Notes: a model not told the origin generated them from the letters alone. Shown: positions 34,266-42,878, numbered from the stretch's first letter. The stretch: 64,000 nt of DNA from an uncultured Phycisphaerae bacterium (GCA_937928595.1 CALGJV010000003.1:124001-188000); one strand, 5' to 3'. Numbers and translations: made by a program.

Positions 34266-36461
34266 TCAGGAATCGCGCGCCGCGCAGGACGCGGACTCCG
34301 CGGAGCGGACCCCGGCCGGTCCGCCGGGCGCCGCAGCGCCCCGCGACTGAATCTCGAGCGCACACGCCGCCAGGAAATCGGGCACCTTGCAGTTACCGAG
34401 CTGCTGCCCGTCACGCGTGCGCACATTGATGGTCCGGTCGGCGGCTTCCTGCTCGCCGACCACGACGACGTACGGAATCTTCAGCAGCGTCGCGGTCCGG
34501 ATCTTGGCCCCGATCCGCTCGCTGCCGTCGTCCAGTTCCACGCGCAGCCCGCCGGCCACGCACTCGGCGTGGACCGCCCGGGCCCACGCCGCCGACTTCT
34601 CGCTGATCGAGCACACCCGCGCCTGCACCGGCGCCAGCCACAGCGGAAACGCGCCGGCGAAGTGCTCGATCAGAATCCCGATGAACCGCTCCAGGCTGCC
34701 GAACGGCGCCCGGTGCACCATTACCGGCCGGTGCGGCCGGTTGTCCTCGCCGATGTACGTGAGGTCGAAGCGTTCCGGCAGGTTGTAATCCACTTGCACG
34801 GTGCCGAGCTGCCAGTCGCGCCCGATGCAGTCCTTCACGATGAAGTCGATCTTCGGGCCGTAGAACGCCGCCTCGCCGCGCTGCTGGCTGAACTCCATGC
34901 CCGCCTGCTGCACGGCCCCCAGTACCGCCGCCTCCGCCCGTGCCCAGTTCTCGGCCGAGCCGATGTACTTGTCGCCGCCGTCCCGCAGTCCGACCCGCAC
35001 GCGGTAGTTGGTCAGCCCGATCACCGACAGCACCAGCTTGGCCATGTCCACGCAGCCGAGGATCTCGTCCGCGAGCTGGTTCTCCGTGCAGAAGATGTGG
35101 GCGTCGTCCTGGCAGAAGCCACGCACGCGGGTCATGCCGTTCAACTCGCCCGACTGCTCGTAGCGGTACACCTGCCCGAACTCGGCAATGCGGATCGGCA
35201 GGTCGCGGTAGCTCCGCGCGTCCGAGGCGTAAATGCGGATGTGGTGCGGGCAGTTCATCGGCCGCAGCAGGTAGCCGTCTTCCTGGGACAGCCACCCGCG
35301 GATGCGCCGCAGACGCTCATCCACCGGCGCCGCGGCGGGGTAGCCCGCCTGGGCCAGCTCGGGGTACTGCCGGCCGAGCTGGTCGAACAACGCCAGCTCG
35401 GCATCCGACGCCCGCGCGCCGCCCGCGGCCCGGGCCAGCTCCCACAGCGCGTTGAGCAGTCGCGCGCGGTCGGACTCGAACAGCGGCGGATACTGGCTGT
35501 CCTTGTAGTACGGAAAGTGCCCGCTGGTCCGGTACAGGTCCAGCTTGCCGATGTGCGGGGTGTACACCGGCTGGTAGCCGCGCTTCAGCAGCTCTTCGAG
35601 GATGAAGCTTTCCAGCACGCGGCGCACGATCGCGCCCTTGGGCTTCCATAGCACCAGCCCGCTGCCGACCAGCGGGTCCAGCAGGAACAGCCCCAGCTCC
35701 TGGCCCAGCTTGCGGTGGTCGCGCTTCCGCGCTTCCTCGAGCTGGTCCAGGTACGCCTTGAGCGCCTTCTTGTCGGGGAACGTCGTGCCGTACACCCGCT
35801 GAAGCTGCTGCTTGCTCGCGTCGCCGTGCCAGTACGCCCCCGCGACCTGCATCACCTTGAACGCGCCCACCCGCCCGGTGCTCGGCACGTGCGGCCCGCG
35901 GCACAGGTCCTCGAAGCAGGCCCGCCCCGGCTCGCCGGTCACGTAAAAGCTCAGGAATTCACCCTCCGCCCGCTCGGCATTGTCCAGCTTGTACGGGTTG
36001 CCCTCGGCTGCGAGCTTGCGCATGGCTTCCGCCCGCGGCATCTCGACGCGGACGAACGGCCGGTCCGACTTCACGATCTCGTCCATCTTCGCTTCGATGC
36101 GGGCGAAATCGTCGGGATTCAGCGGGTGATCGAGCTCAATGTCATAGTAGAAGCCGTTCTCAACCGGCGGGCCGTACGCCAGCTTGGTCTGCGGCCAGAG
36201 CGTGCAGATGGCCTCCGCCATCACGTGCGCACAACTGTGCCGCGCGACCTCCAGGCCCTCGGGAGAATCGAGAGTCAACGCGATGAAGTCGACTTCCGGC
36301 CCGTCCAGCCGCGTCGCGAGATCCACCACCTTGCCGTTGACCTTGGCGGCCACGGCCTTGCGCGCCAGTCCGGGCGAAATGGAGCGGACCACATCGCCGG
36401 CGGTGATGCCGACGGGATGCTCGACGACGGAGCCGTCCGGCAGTCGGACCTTCAGATCCAC
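34266..36461 (-). CDS. thrS: Threonyl-tRNA synthetase with an internal insertion and C-terminal tail
   Basis: ThrRS joins threonine to tRNA(Thr). The 731-residue chain has a TGS domain (1-65), an editing domain with HSCAHV and CRGPHVPSTG (about 75-240), the class II catalytic core and the anticodon-binding domain. The zinc ligands are visible: Cys in MNCPHH, His in DDAHIF and His in VMVHRAPFGSLERF. ThrRS is usually about 640 residues. The excess is an insertion of roughly 60 residues (ESDRARLLNALWELARAAGG onwards) between HFPYYKD and the GYLLRPMNCPHH motif, plus a Gly/Ala/Ser tail of about 30. The GTG start at 36461 has GAGGA 6 nt upstream. A promoter and structured leader precede it (36547-36697). 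Confidence 0.96.
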   Translation of the reverse strand: MDLKVRLPDGSVVEHPVGITAGDVVRSISPGLARKAVAAKVNGKVVDLATRLDGPEVDFIALTLDSPEGLEVARHSCAHVMAEAICTLWPQTKLAYGPPVENGFYYDIELDHPLNPDDFARIEAKMDEIVKSDRPFVRVEMPRAEAMRKLAAEGNPYKLDNAERAEGEFLSFYVTGEPGRACFEDLCRGPHVPSTGRVGAFKVMQVAGAYWHGDASKQQLQRVYGTTFPDKKALKAYLDQLEEARKRDHRKLGQELGLFLLDPLVGSGLVLWKPKGAIVRRVLESFILEELLKRGYQPVYTPHIGKLDLYRTSGHFPYYKDSQYPPLFESDRARLLNALWELARAAGGARASDAELALFDQLGRQYPELAQAGYPAAAPVDERLRRIRGWLSQEDGYLLRPMNCPHHIRIYASDARSYRDLPIRIAEFGQVYRYEQSGELNGMTRVRGFCQDDAHIFCTENQLADEILGCVDMAKLVLSVIGLTNYRVRVGLRDGGDKYIGSAENWARAEAAVLGAVQQAGMEFSQQRGEAAFYGPKIDFIVKDCIGRDWQLGTVQVDYNLPERFDLTYIGEDNRPHRPVMVHRAPFGSLERFIGILIEHFAGAFPLWLAPVQARVCSISEKSAAWARAVHAECVAGGLRVELDDGSERIGAKIRTATLLKIPYVVVVGEQEAADRTINVRTRDGQQLGNCKVPDFLAACALEIQSRGAAAPGGPAGVRSAESASCAARDS

Positions 36462-36546
36462 GGGATATCCTCACGCGTGGTCGGGTGGCCACGTCGTCCG
36501 GACGCAGAGATGGGGGGAACCAGAACCCGCGGGTGCGCCGGCGAAG

Positions 36547-36578
36547 TGGCCCGGAAGGCCAGCGCCTGCTCGGCGCTG
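36547..36578 (-). other. Two adjacent stem-loops in the thrS leader
   Basis: On the minus strand CAGCGCC/GGCGCTG (36578-36560, 5-nt loop) is followed directly by TGGCC/GGCCA (36561-36547, 5-nt loop); the two share two bases. They lie 86-117 nt before the thrS start. No T-box consensus and no tRNA-like anticodon loop is visible. The 316-nt gap 36462-36777 otherwise contains only the promoter and 5' hairpin described separately. Confidence 0.5.
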
Positions 36579-36634
36579 CGCCTCGCACCATTCACCATCA
36601 CGTCGCCACCCTGCACCACATAAGTTCTGATCCG

Positions 36635-36665
36635 GTGCCGGTTAAGAAGTCTCCCCGACCGGCAC
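36635..36665 (-). other. 5'-end stem-loop of the thrS transcript
   Basis: GTGCCGGT (36665-36658) pairs perfectly with ACCGGCAC (36642-36635) over a 15-nt loop. The promoter places the transcription start at about 36664-36662, so the stem should lie at the very 5' end of the thrS mRNA. An alternative 6-bp pairing AGAAGT/ACTTCT (36669-36664 with 36650-36645) would compete, but its first strand may not be transcribed. Confidence 0.5.
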
Positions 36666-36669
36666 TTCT

Positions 36670-36697
36670 AATCTATCGGTCGCTGCGGCGATGTCAA
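36670..36697 (-). promoter_or_regulatory. Sigma-70-like promoter of thrS
   Basis: A consensus TTGACA (36697-36692) and TAGATT (36675-36670) are separated by 16 nt. The start of transcription would be at about 36663, giving a leader of roughly 200 nt before the GTG at 36461. Confidence 0.65.
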
Positions 36698-36777
36698 CCC
36701 GCAACCGCGCGGCTCACGGCCTCGGCACGCCTAGCGCTCGAGCTGAAGCGTTCCCAAGCCGGTCGAGCCGGATGGAG

Positions 36778-37398
36778 TTATCGGCCAGTGACGAGGTCGC
36801 CCTGTCGCTTCGTGGCCTGTACAGAGTACGCCATCACCGTGACCATGACCAGCAGGATCGGAACGATGAGGGACCCGGAGTTCACCCATTTCTGAAACGT
36901 CTCGGCCACGGGCTTGAGGTACGCTCCCGCCAGTCCGGCCGCGCCGCCGACGATCAGGAGCGCGCCTTGCACCGTCGTATAAAGCATGGTCATCGGGCCG
37001 GTGGAGACCATCGCGAGGACGGCGGCGGCCGACCCGAACAGCGCGGCCGGGATCAGGGCGGGCCAGCCCCTCAAGCCCGTAAGGGCAGAAATGTAAAGCC
37101 CAACTGCGGCGAATGTTGCAGCCGACAGCAGCACGACGGACGCACGGCGGAACGAGGCCCCGATCGCCACGCCGCCGACCGCGGCAATCACCAGCACGGC
37201 TTCCCGCGGGACGGCCAGGGAGTCGGGAAGCCACGAAGCGGCTACGCACGCGAGCACCGCCGTCCCGGCGGCGATCAGCAGGCGCGCCATGCGGAAACCG
37301 TAGAAGCCGCTGAGCAGGCCGGCGCCGAGCACGGCCGCCGCCGTCAGCGGGGACTGCGTTCCGACCCAGCCGAACACCAGGCGGGGGATATCTGTCAC
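36778..37398 (-). CDS. Multi-pass membrane protein (DUF4203/TMEM198-like layout)
   Basis: The 206-residue product is almost wholly membrane-embedded, with about seven helices: AAAVLGAGLLSGFYGFRMARLL, IAAGTAVLACVAASWL, AVLVIAAVGGVAIGASF, ASVVLLSAATFAAVGLYI, and others to LIVPILLVMVTVMAYS. The small-residue-rich helices with GxxxG patterns and a FYGFRxxR turn recall DUF4203 proteins, a fold of unknown role. A GTG start at 37398 is preferred because GGAGA lies 6 nt before it; the open frame upstream is Arg/Pro-rich. The upstream neighbour is a similar membrane protein, 191 nt away. Confidence 0.6.
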   Translation of the reverse strand: MTDIPRLVFGWVGTQSPLTAAAVLGAGLLSGFYGFRMARLLIAAGTAVLACVAASWLPDSLAVPREAVLVIAAVGGVAIGASFRRASVVLLSAATFAAVGLYISALTGLRGWPALIPAALFGSAAAVLAMVSTGPMTMLYTTVQGALLIVGGAAGLAGAYLKPVAETFQKWVNSGSLIVPILLVMVTVMAYSVQATKRQGDLVTGR

Positions 37399-37589
37399 GT
37401 CGAATCTCCGGCGGCGCGGACGCGGACCGGGTTCGGCCCGCGATCGGACCGAACCGCGGATACACCGATGCACTTCTGGAGGATTCGGACAAAATCGGGT
37501 CCGGCACTAGCAGCGGCGCAGTGATCGGACCCGCGGAACGCACGATCGGCCCGCCGGATCTCGACGTCGGCACTCGGCCGCGCCGCCCA

Positions 37590-38396
37590 TCAGGCGGCGG
37601 CTTCGGCCGCCGGTGCCGGAGCCGGCTTGCGGAAGCGCAGCCCGAACAAGTCGGCCGAGTTCCAGAGCAGAGCAACCGCCCACAGTCCGGCCAGGCCGAT
37701 CGGCAACCACTGCCGGGTCTCGGCCGGCGTGTCGGGCAGGAAGAGCCGGAGCAGCCCGGCGGTTGCCGTGGCGACGAGGCTGGTGCCGACCGTGGCGGCC
37801 CAGAAGGCGCGCGCGAGCTTCGGCAGCAGGGCCGCGAAGACGAGCCCGGCGACGCCCACCGATAGGACGATCGCGTAGAAACTGAGCTGGAAGCTGGGCA
37901 CCTCGGTGCCGAGGAAGTGCCAAAGCGCGAGGAGTTGCTCCGGCACGGGCACGACGGCCGACGCGGCCTCGGCAGCCTCCGCGGTCGCGCCGACCTCGGG
38001 CGGCAACAGCGTCCGCGGATCGAAGCGCCCGATGGGCTCGGCCAGCCGCGTGCCGTACAGGGCCAGCGCCGCGCCGACGAGCAGGGCAGCGACCTGGAGC
38101 GCGAGCCAGACGCGGAACAGTACCAAGCCGGCCACGAAGGCCACGGCGGTCGCGACGACGATGGCGGGCCACTGCGGCAGGGACAGTGCCCGACTGGCAA
38201 TCTGGCCGCCCAGGCCGCCGCCCGCGGCGAACACGACGGCCACGAAGACGGGCGCCCACCGCCCGCCGCGCACGAGGAAGACGAGGCCGACCAGGGCCAA
38301 CGCGGCGAAGAGCAGGCCGGGGATCCACGGGGCGTCCGGCGGTAGTCCGGCGAGCAGTTGGTCGTAGAGGCCGGCGGAGGCTTCGTTCGCAAACAT
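37590..38396 (-). CDS. Multi-pass membrane protein, possible paralogue of the downstream one
   Basis: A 268-residue membrane protein with about seven helices, broken by a hydrophilic loop at about 125-155 (RTLLPPEVGATAEAAEAAS). The helices have the same small-residue pattern as the 206-residue gene downstream, and the FLVRGGRWAPVFVAVVFAAGG turn aligns with FYGFRMARLLIAAGTA there, so the two may be paralogues. The C-terminus is a soluble Ala/Pro tail. The function is unknown. It follows ftsQ by 45 nt on the same strand and may belong to the murC-murB-ddl-ftsQ transcript, which suggests an envelope role by position only. Confidence 0.6.
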   Translation of the reverse strand: MFANEASAGLYDQLLAGLPPDAPWIPGLLFAALALVGLVFLVRGGRWAPVFVAVVFAAGGGLGGQIASRALSLPQWPAIVVATAVAFVAGLVLFRVWLALQVAALLVGAALALYGTRLAEPIGRFDPRTLLPPEVGATAEAAEAASAVVPVPEQLLALWHFLGTEVPSFQLSFYAIVLSVGVAGLVFAALLPKLARAFWAATVGTSLVATATAGLLRLFLPDTPAETRQWLPIGLAGLWAVALLWNSADLFGLRFRKPAPAPAAEAAA

Positions 38397-38441
38397 GGCA
38401 AACTCCCATTGCGGTCGCGGACCCGCTCCGCGCAGGGGCGG

Positions 38442-39419
38442 TCAGCGGGGGCGACGGGTCTTGTCCCGTTCCTTGACCCGGTCGCGGTCCGGCGGGGGCG
38501 GTTCGACGCGTTGCTGCCAACCCTCGGGCCACCAGACACGCAACGATTGCTCGGGCAACTGCCCTTGCCGGGCGTACAGTTCGTTGAGGACAACGAGCTT
38601 GCGGTTGGCGGTCGCTTCCTCGCCGGCCTCCTCGCCCGGAGCGTTGCCCCACTCGATGAAGCCGCCCGCGTGAATCGTCGCCAGACGCAGGCGCGCGTCG
38701 AGCCGGTTGACATTCCTATCGTACAGCGAAACGTCGATCGCGCGGATGAAGTTGCCGAACGCGAACTGCTGTTCCTGGCGGGCGCGCTCGAGAAAGACGG
38801 CGAGCTTGAGCCCCGCCGCCAGCTCGTCCCCGTTCCACGGCTGCCCCAGCGGCGGCGGCGGCCGTTTCACGCCGGTGATGAGGAAGTAGTTGCGGGCGGG
38901 GAACTCACCGGGCGACACGTCGGCCGGCAGGCGCACGCCCTCGCCGTCGACCAGATAGGCGCGCCCGTCGTACTCGACGAAGGCCGTGGGCTCGCGAAAG
39001 CGCGCCGTGACTTCCAGCACGCCGGTGCTCCGGGCGACCACGCGGTCGACGCGGGCCACCCAGGGCGACTTCGTGAGCCCCTCGCACACGCGCCGGGCAA
39101 GGTCCGGCGTCCGGATGTCGGTCTCGGGGGTGAGCCCGGCGGACGACTCGATACGCTCCAGCAGCGGGGCGTATTCGGGGCGGCGCAACCATTCCGGGAG
39201 CTGGACCCACACGAGCCGGCACGCGCCGGGGGCCGGCAGTCCGCGGGCGTAGTCCGCGAGCACATCGAATCCCCAGACCACGAAGCCCAGCGTCGCGGCC
39301 CACGCGGCGAGCATCGTCAGGCGCCACCCGGTCGCGAGCGAAAGCCGCCACGGCGCCAAGCCGCTGACGCGACCGGCGCTGCCCGCGGGCGGGCGGTACT
39401 TCGCGGTGGCACGTCTCAC
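38442..39419 (-). CDS. ftsQ: FtsQ/DivIB-like cell division protein
   Basis: FtsQ is a bitopic membrane protein that helps assemble the division septum. The 325-residue product has a basic cytoplasmic start (about 1-33), a membrane helix LTMLAAWAATLGFVVWGFDVL, and an external domain with a POTRA-like segment (about 70-145). The FtsQ pattern follows: SPWVARVDRVVARSTGVLEV, REPTAFVEYDGRAYLVDGEG (about 115-160). The C-terminus ends in a Lys/Arg/Pro tail (RDRVKERDKTRRPR). A GTG at 39419 overlaps the ddl stop by 4 nt (GTGA), the common ddl-ftsQ junction. Sequence similarity is weak, as usual for FtsQ; the position after ddl carries much of the assignment. Confidence 0.7.
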   Translation of the reverse strand: MRRATAKYRPPAGSAGRVSGLAPWRLSLATGWRLTMLAAWAATLGFVVWGFDVLADYARGLPAPGACRLVWVQLPEWLRRPEYAPLLERIESSAGLTPETDIRTPDLARRVCEGLTKSPWVARVDRVVARSTGVLEVTARFREPTAFVEYDGRAYLVDGEGVRLPADVSPGEFPARNYFLITGVKRPPPPLGQPWNGDELAAGLKLAVFLERARQEQQFAFGNFIRAIDVSLYDRNVNRLDARLRLATIHAGGFIEWGNAPGEEAGEEATANRKLVVLNELYARQGQLPEQSLRVWWPEGWQQRVEPPPPDRDRVKERDKTRRPR

Positions 39420-40369
39420 CCGGCGCCTCCCAGCGCCATGAACACGAGCCGCTCGACGAGCTCGTCGAACCCCACACCCGCGTGGGCGGCGGCTTTCGGC
39501 ACGAGCGAGTGGCTCGTGAACCCGGGCAGCGTGTTGATCTCCAGGAACCACAGGCGACCCTGCCCGTCCACGATCCAGTCGACCCGCGCCAGGTGCCGGC
39601 AACCGAGCACCGCGAACACCTGGCGGCTCAGCCGCTGGGCCGTCGCGAACACCTCCGGGCCGTGTTCCGTCTCGAACAGGTATTCGGTCGCGTCGTCCTC
39701 GTATTTGGCGGCAAAGTCGTAGAACGTCCGCTTCGGACGGATGCAGATCGGCGGCAGCGTGGCGTCGCCGACGATGCCGACGGTCAACTCGTCGCCGGCG
39801 ATGAACTGCTCGACCAGCGCCCGCCCGAAGCGCTCGACACACAGCCGGACGGCGGGCTCGAACGCGGCCGCCTCACGGACGATCGTGGTAGCGACGCTGC
39901 TGCCCTGGTCGGTCGGCTTGACGATGACGGGCCACGGCAGGTCCGGAACACGGCGCGCCGCGAGGCTCGGCGCGTCCCAGACCTCGTAGGGCGGCGTGGG
40001 GATGTCGGCGGTGGCGACGGCGCGCTTCGTCGCGACCTTGTCCATCGCCAGGGCCGAGGCCTGCGCGCCGCTGCCGACGAACCGCAGGCCGCGGGCCTCC
40101 ATCATGCGCTGCACCGTCCCGTCCTCGCCGAACGGGCCGTGCAGCGCCGGGAACACGACGTCGGTCGGGATGTCGAGCGCCTCGACCCGCTCCGGGCCGA
40201 TGTCGGAAACGAACACCTCGTGCCCGCGGCGACGCAGGGCGTCGGCGACCGCGTGACCGGATGCGAGGCTGACCGCGCGCTCGGCGCTGGGGCCGCCGCA
40301 GAGCACCGTGACGCGCAACGGCCGCCGCGGCCGGGCGGTGCCGCCGAGGGACTCGGGACCGGAAAGCAT
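39416..40369 (-). CDS. ddl: D-alanine--D-alanine ligase
   Basis: This ATP-grasp ligase makes the D-Ala-D-Ala end of the peptidoglycan stem peptide. The 317-residue product shows VTVLCGGPSAERAVSLASG, ALHGPFGEDGTVQ, VIVKPTDQGSS, EQFIAGDELTVG, RVDWIVD and the C-terminal FLEINTLPGFTSHSLVPKAA, all core signatures. The ATG at 40369 is backed by GAGG and lies 10 nt after the murB stop. The presence of murC, murB and ddl implies a peptidoglycan-containing wall. Confidence 0.96.
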   Translation of the reverse strand: MLSGPESLGGTARPRRPLRVTVLCGGPSAERAVSLASGHAVADALRRRGHEVFVSDIGPERVEALDIPTDVVFPALHGPFGEDGTVQRMMEARGLRFVGSGAQASALAMDKVATKRAVATADIPTPPYEVWDAPSLAARRVPDLPWPVIVKPTDQGSSVATTIVREAAAFEPAVRLCVERFGRALVEQFIAGDELTVGIVGDATLPPICIRPKRTFYDFAAKYEDDATEYLFETEHGPEVFATAQRLSRQVFAVLGCRHLARVDWIVDGQGRLWFLEINTLPGFTSHSLVPKAAAHAGVGFDELVERLVFMALGGAG

Positions 40370-40379
40370 GAGGTTCCTC

Positions 40380-41261
40380 TCACCAGACCTGGACTTCGAG
40401 CTCGAGCTCGACACCGGTCGCGGCGCGCACCCGCGCGCGGGCCAGCTCGATCAAGTCTAGCACGTCGCGCGCGGTCGCGCCCTCGTGCGCCAGGATGAAG
40501 TTCGCGTGGCGCGGGCTGATCTCCGCGCCGCCGCAGCGCGTGCCCTTGAGCCCGCAGCGGTCCAGCAGCGCGCCCGCCGCCGCCCCCGGCGGGTTCTTGA
40601 AGATGCAACCGGCGGAGTGGGCCGCCACCGGCGGCTGCGTGGCGTGCTTCTCGTTCCAGATCGCCCGGAAGCGGGCGCGCAGCATCGCCGCGTCGCCGGG
40701 CACGAGCTCGAGGGTGGCGTCGAGCACGATGTCCGCGCCGACCCCGCTCGTGCGGTAGCCGAAGCCGAGCTCGGCGCGGGTTCGGGCCCGCACCACGCCG
40801 TCGGGCGCCATCAGGCGTGCGCCGCGGAGATGGTCGGCGAACGAGCCGTACTTGCCGCCCGCGTTCATCCGCAGCGCGCCGCCGACCGTGCCGGGAATGC
40901 CCGCCAGGCCCTCGAGCCCGCCCAGCCCGCGCTCGACGCTCTGCTTGACGAGCTTGGGGAAGTCCGCGCCGGCCGCGGCCCGCACGACCGGACCGTCGAA
41001 CTGCACCGCTTCCCAGTGCGGTCCCGTGAGGTGGATCACCGCGCCCGGGGGGCCCGCGTCGCGTACCAGGAGGTTCGCGCCGCGCCCGAGGATGTGCCAG
41101 GGCAGGTCCGCGGCGCGCAGGCGGCGCAGGACCTCGGCCAGTTCCGACTCGTCGCGGGGGGTGACGAACCAGCGCGCGGGGCCGCCGAGGCGGTACCAGG
41201 TGTAGTCCCGGAGGGGGACGTCAGTCCGGCAGATTTCCTCCAAGCCGGCGTACCAGCTCAT
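40380..41261 (-). CDS. murB: UDP-N-acetylenolpyruvoylglucosamine reductase (MurB)
   Basis: MurB is an FAD enzyme that reduces UDP-GlcNAc-enolpyruvate to UDP-MurNAc with NADPH. The 293 residues include the FAD-binding PCMH-type block (LGRGANLLVRDAG, near 57-70), LEGLAGIPGTVGGALRMNAGGKYG (about 110), GYRTSG, the catalytic SAGCIFKNPPG with the Ser at about 235, and a C-terminal Glu-rich end. It is the short type lacking the extra Tyr loop of E. coli. murC ends 41 nt inside its 5' end, a strong overlap that suggests coupled translation in the murC-murB-ddl-ftsQ run. Confidence 0.95.
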   Translation of the reverse strand: MSWYAGLEEICRTDVPLRDYTWYRLGGPARWFVTPRDESELAEVLRRLRAADLPWHILGRGANLLVRDAGPPGAVIHLTGPHWEAVQFDGPVVRAAAGADFPKLVKQSVERGLGGLEGLAGIPGTVGGALRMNAGGKYGSFADHLRGARLMAPDGVVRARTRAELGFGYRTSGVGADIVLDATLELVPGDAAMLRARFRAIWNEKHATQPPVAAHSAGCIFKNPPGAAAGALLDRCGLKGTRCGGAEISPRHANFILAHEGATARDVLDLIELARARVRAATGVELELEVQVW

Positions 41262-42669
41262 CGGCGACCTTCCAGATGTTGCCCGCGCCCATCGTCAGGA
41301 CCGCATCCCCCGCGGCCGCTTCGCGGGTGAGCAGCGCGAGGATGTCCTCAAAGGCGGGCACGTACGTCGCGTGCCCGCCGCGGTCACAGATCGCGCGGAC
41401 CAGGTCCGCGGCGCACACGAGCTCCTTCTCGCGCTCGCTGTCGCGCACGAAGTAGATGTCGGGGACGACCACGCGGTCGGCCTGCGCGAGGCTCTGCGCG
41501 AAGTCGGTCAGCAGGAAGCGGGTCCGCGAATGCTGGTGCGGCTGAAACACGACCCACAGGCGCCGCGGGCTGTAGCGGGCGCGGGCGGCCTCGAGCGTGG
41601 CGCGAATCTCGGTGGGGTGGTGCGCGTAGTCGTCGAGGATGTGGACGCCGCCGACCGCGCCGCGCAGCTCGAGCCGGCGGTGCGCCCCGCGGAACTCGCC
41701 CAGGGCCGGCGCAAGCGCGTCCCACGGCACGCCGCAGTCGCACGCCAGCGCGATCACCGCCAGCGCGTTGTCCACGTTGTGCCGGCCGGCCAGTCCGACC
41801 GTCGCCCGGCCGAGCGCCTCGCCGTTGTGGACGACGGTGAACGTGCCGCAGCCTTCCTCGAAGCGCACGTCGCGGGCGCGCCAGTTCGATTGCGGGCCGT
41901 CGCCGAAGCGCTCGACCCGCGCCCGGATGCCGGGGGCCAGGTCGCGGCAGCGCTCGTCGGCCGCGTTCAGCAGCACGAGCCCGTCGGGCGGCACGCGGTC
42001 GGCGAACTGCGCGAACGCCGCGCGTATCGCGTGGATGTCGTGATAGCAGTCGAGGTGGTCTTCCTCGATGTTCAGGATCACCGCCCGCCGCGGGTGCAGG
42101 TTCAGGAACGACCGGTCGTACTCGCACGCCTCGGCCACGAACAGCGGGCCGTCACCAACGCCGCTGCCGCCGCCGAGCTGCGGCACCGTCGCCCCGACGA
42201 CGAAGCTCGGGTCTCGCCCCGCGCGGCGCAGCACGTACGCCAGCCAGGCGGTCGTCGTGCTCTTGCCGTGCGTGCCGCTGATCGCGATACCGTCGTGGTG
42301 TGCCATCAGCGCCCCCAGCATCTGCGCGTACTTCAGTGTCGGCAGGCCCCGCCGCCGCGCTTCCACCAGCTCCGGGTGGTCCGCGGGAATCGCGGCCGAC
42401 GCCACGACCAGATCGCAGTCGTCCGGCACACTCTCGGCGACCTGACGCGTCGTCACCCGCGCGCCCGACTCCGCCAGTCGGGCCACCTCGATGCTCGCGC
42501 TGAGATCCGAGCCGCTGACCTGCGCGCCCCGCCGGAGCAGCAGCGCGGCCAGCCCGCACATGCCGGCGCCGCCGATCCCGATCATGTGCACCCGCAGGTT
42601 TTCGAGTCGGCCCGGAATCACGCGCACGTCGCTGCGAGGAGGGCTGCTGGTTACGGCCGTCAGGCTCAT
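41221..42669 (-). CDS. murC: UDP-N-acetylmuramate--L-alanine ligase (MurC)
   Basis: MurC adds L-Ala to UDP-MurNAc, the first amino acid of the stem peptide. In 482 residues it shows MIGIGGAGMCGLAALLL (N-terminal Rossmann), the ATP loop GTHGKSTTTAW, EACEYDRSFLN, NIEEDHLDCY, the middle-domain GRHNVDNALA, and HPTEI followed by FQPHQHSRT of the C-terminal domain. The ATG at 42669 follows a region lacking a clear Shine-Dalgarno. It is the first gene of the cell wall run and diverges from the O-antigen-ligase-like gene by 209 nt. Confidence 0.96.
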   Translation of the reverse strand: MSLTAVTSSPPRSDVRVIPGRLENLRVHMIGIGGAGMCGLAALLLRRGAQVSGSDLSASIEVARLAESGARVTTRQVAESVPDDCDLVVASAAIPADHPELVEARRRGLPTLKYAQMLGALMAHHDGIAISGTHGKSTTTAWLAYVLRRAGRDPSFVVGATVPQLGGGSGVGDGPLFVAEACEYDRSFLNLHPRRAVILNIEEDHLDCYHDIHAIRAAFAQFADRVPPDGLVLLNAADERCRDLAPGIRARVERFGDGPQSNWRARDVRFEEGCGTFTVVHNGEALGRATVGLAGRHNVDNALAVIALACDCGVPWDALAPALGEFRGAHRRLELRGAVGGVHILDDYAHHPTEIRATLEAARARYSPRRLWVVFQPHQHSRTRFLLTDFAQSLAQADRVVVPDIYFVRDSEREKELVCAADLVRAICDRGGHATYVPAFEDILALLTREAAAGDAVLTMGAGNIWKVADELVRRLGGNLPD

Positions 42670-42768
42670 GGGTTCCGCCGCGCGAGGCCATCCCTGTTCG
42701 GTGAGGACGGCCGACCGCCTCGCGATACGCCAGCCGCGCGCGGGCTGCTGCCCACGGCGCTTCCGGGC

Positions 42769-42774
42769 TATACT
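42769..42774 (+). promoter_or_regulatory. -10-like box upstream of the O-antigen-ligase-like gene
   Basis: TATACT in a GGGCTATACTGG context, 104 nt before the ATG at 42879. There is no convincing -35 (TGCTGC at 17-nt spacing), so it is tentative. Confidence 0.3.
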
Positions 42775-42878
42775 GGCCGGCCTCACGGCGCGGCGGGCTG
42801 CCGTCCGTGACAGCCCGAATAGGAAAGCCGCGGATCCCATTGTAACCGGTACACGCCCATGTCAAGCCGGGGATTCCG

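Noticed and set aside
36462-36661. T-box riboswitch in the thrS leader (GGGTGGCGACGTG on the minus strand)
   Set aside because: Only AGGGTGG matches; the rest of the T-box consensus and a stem I specifier loop are missing.
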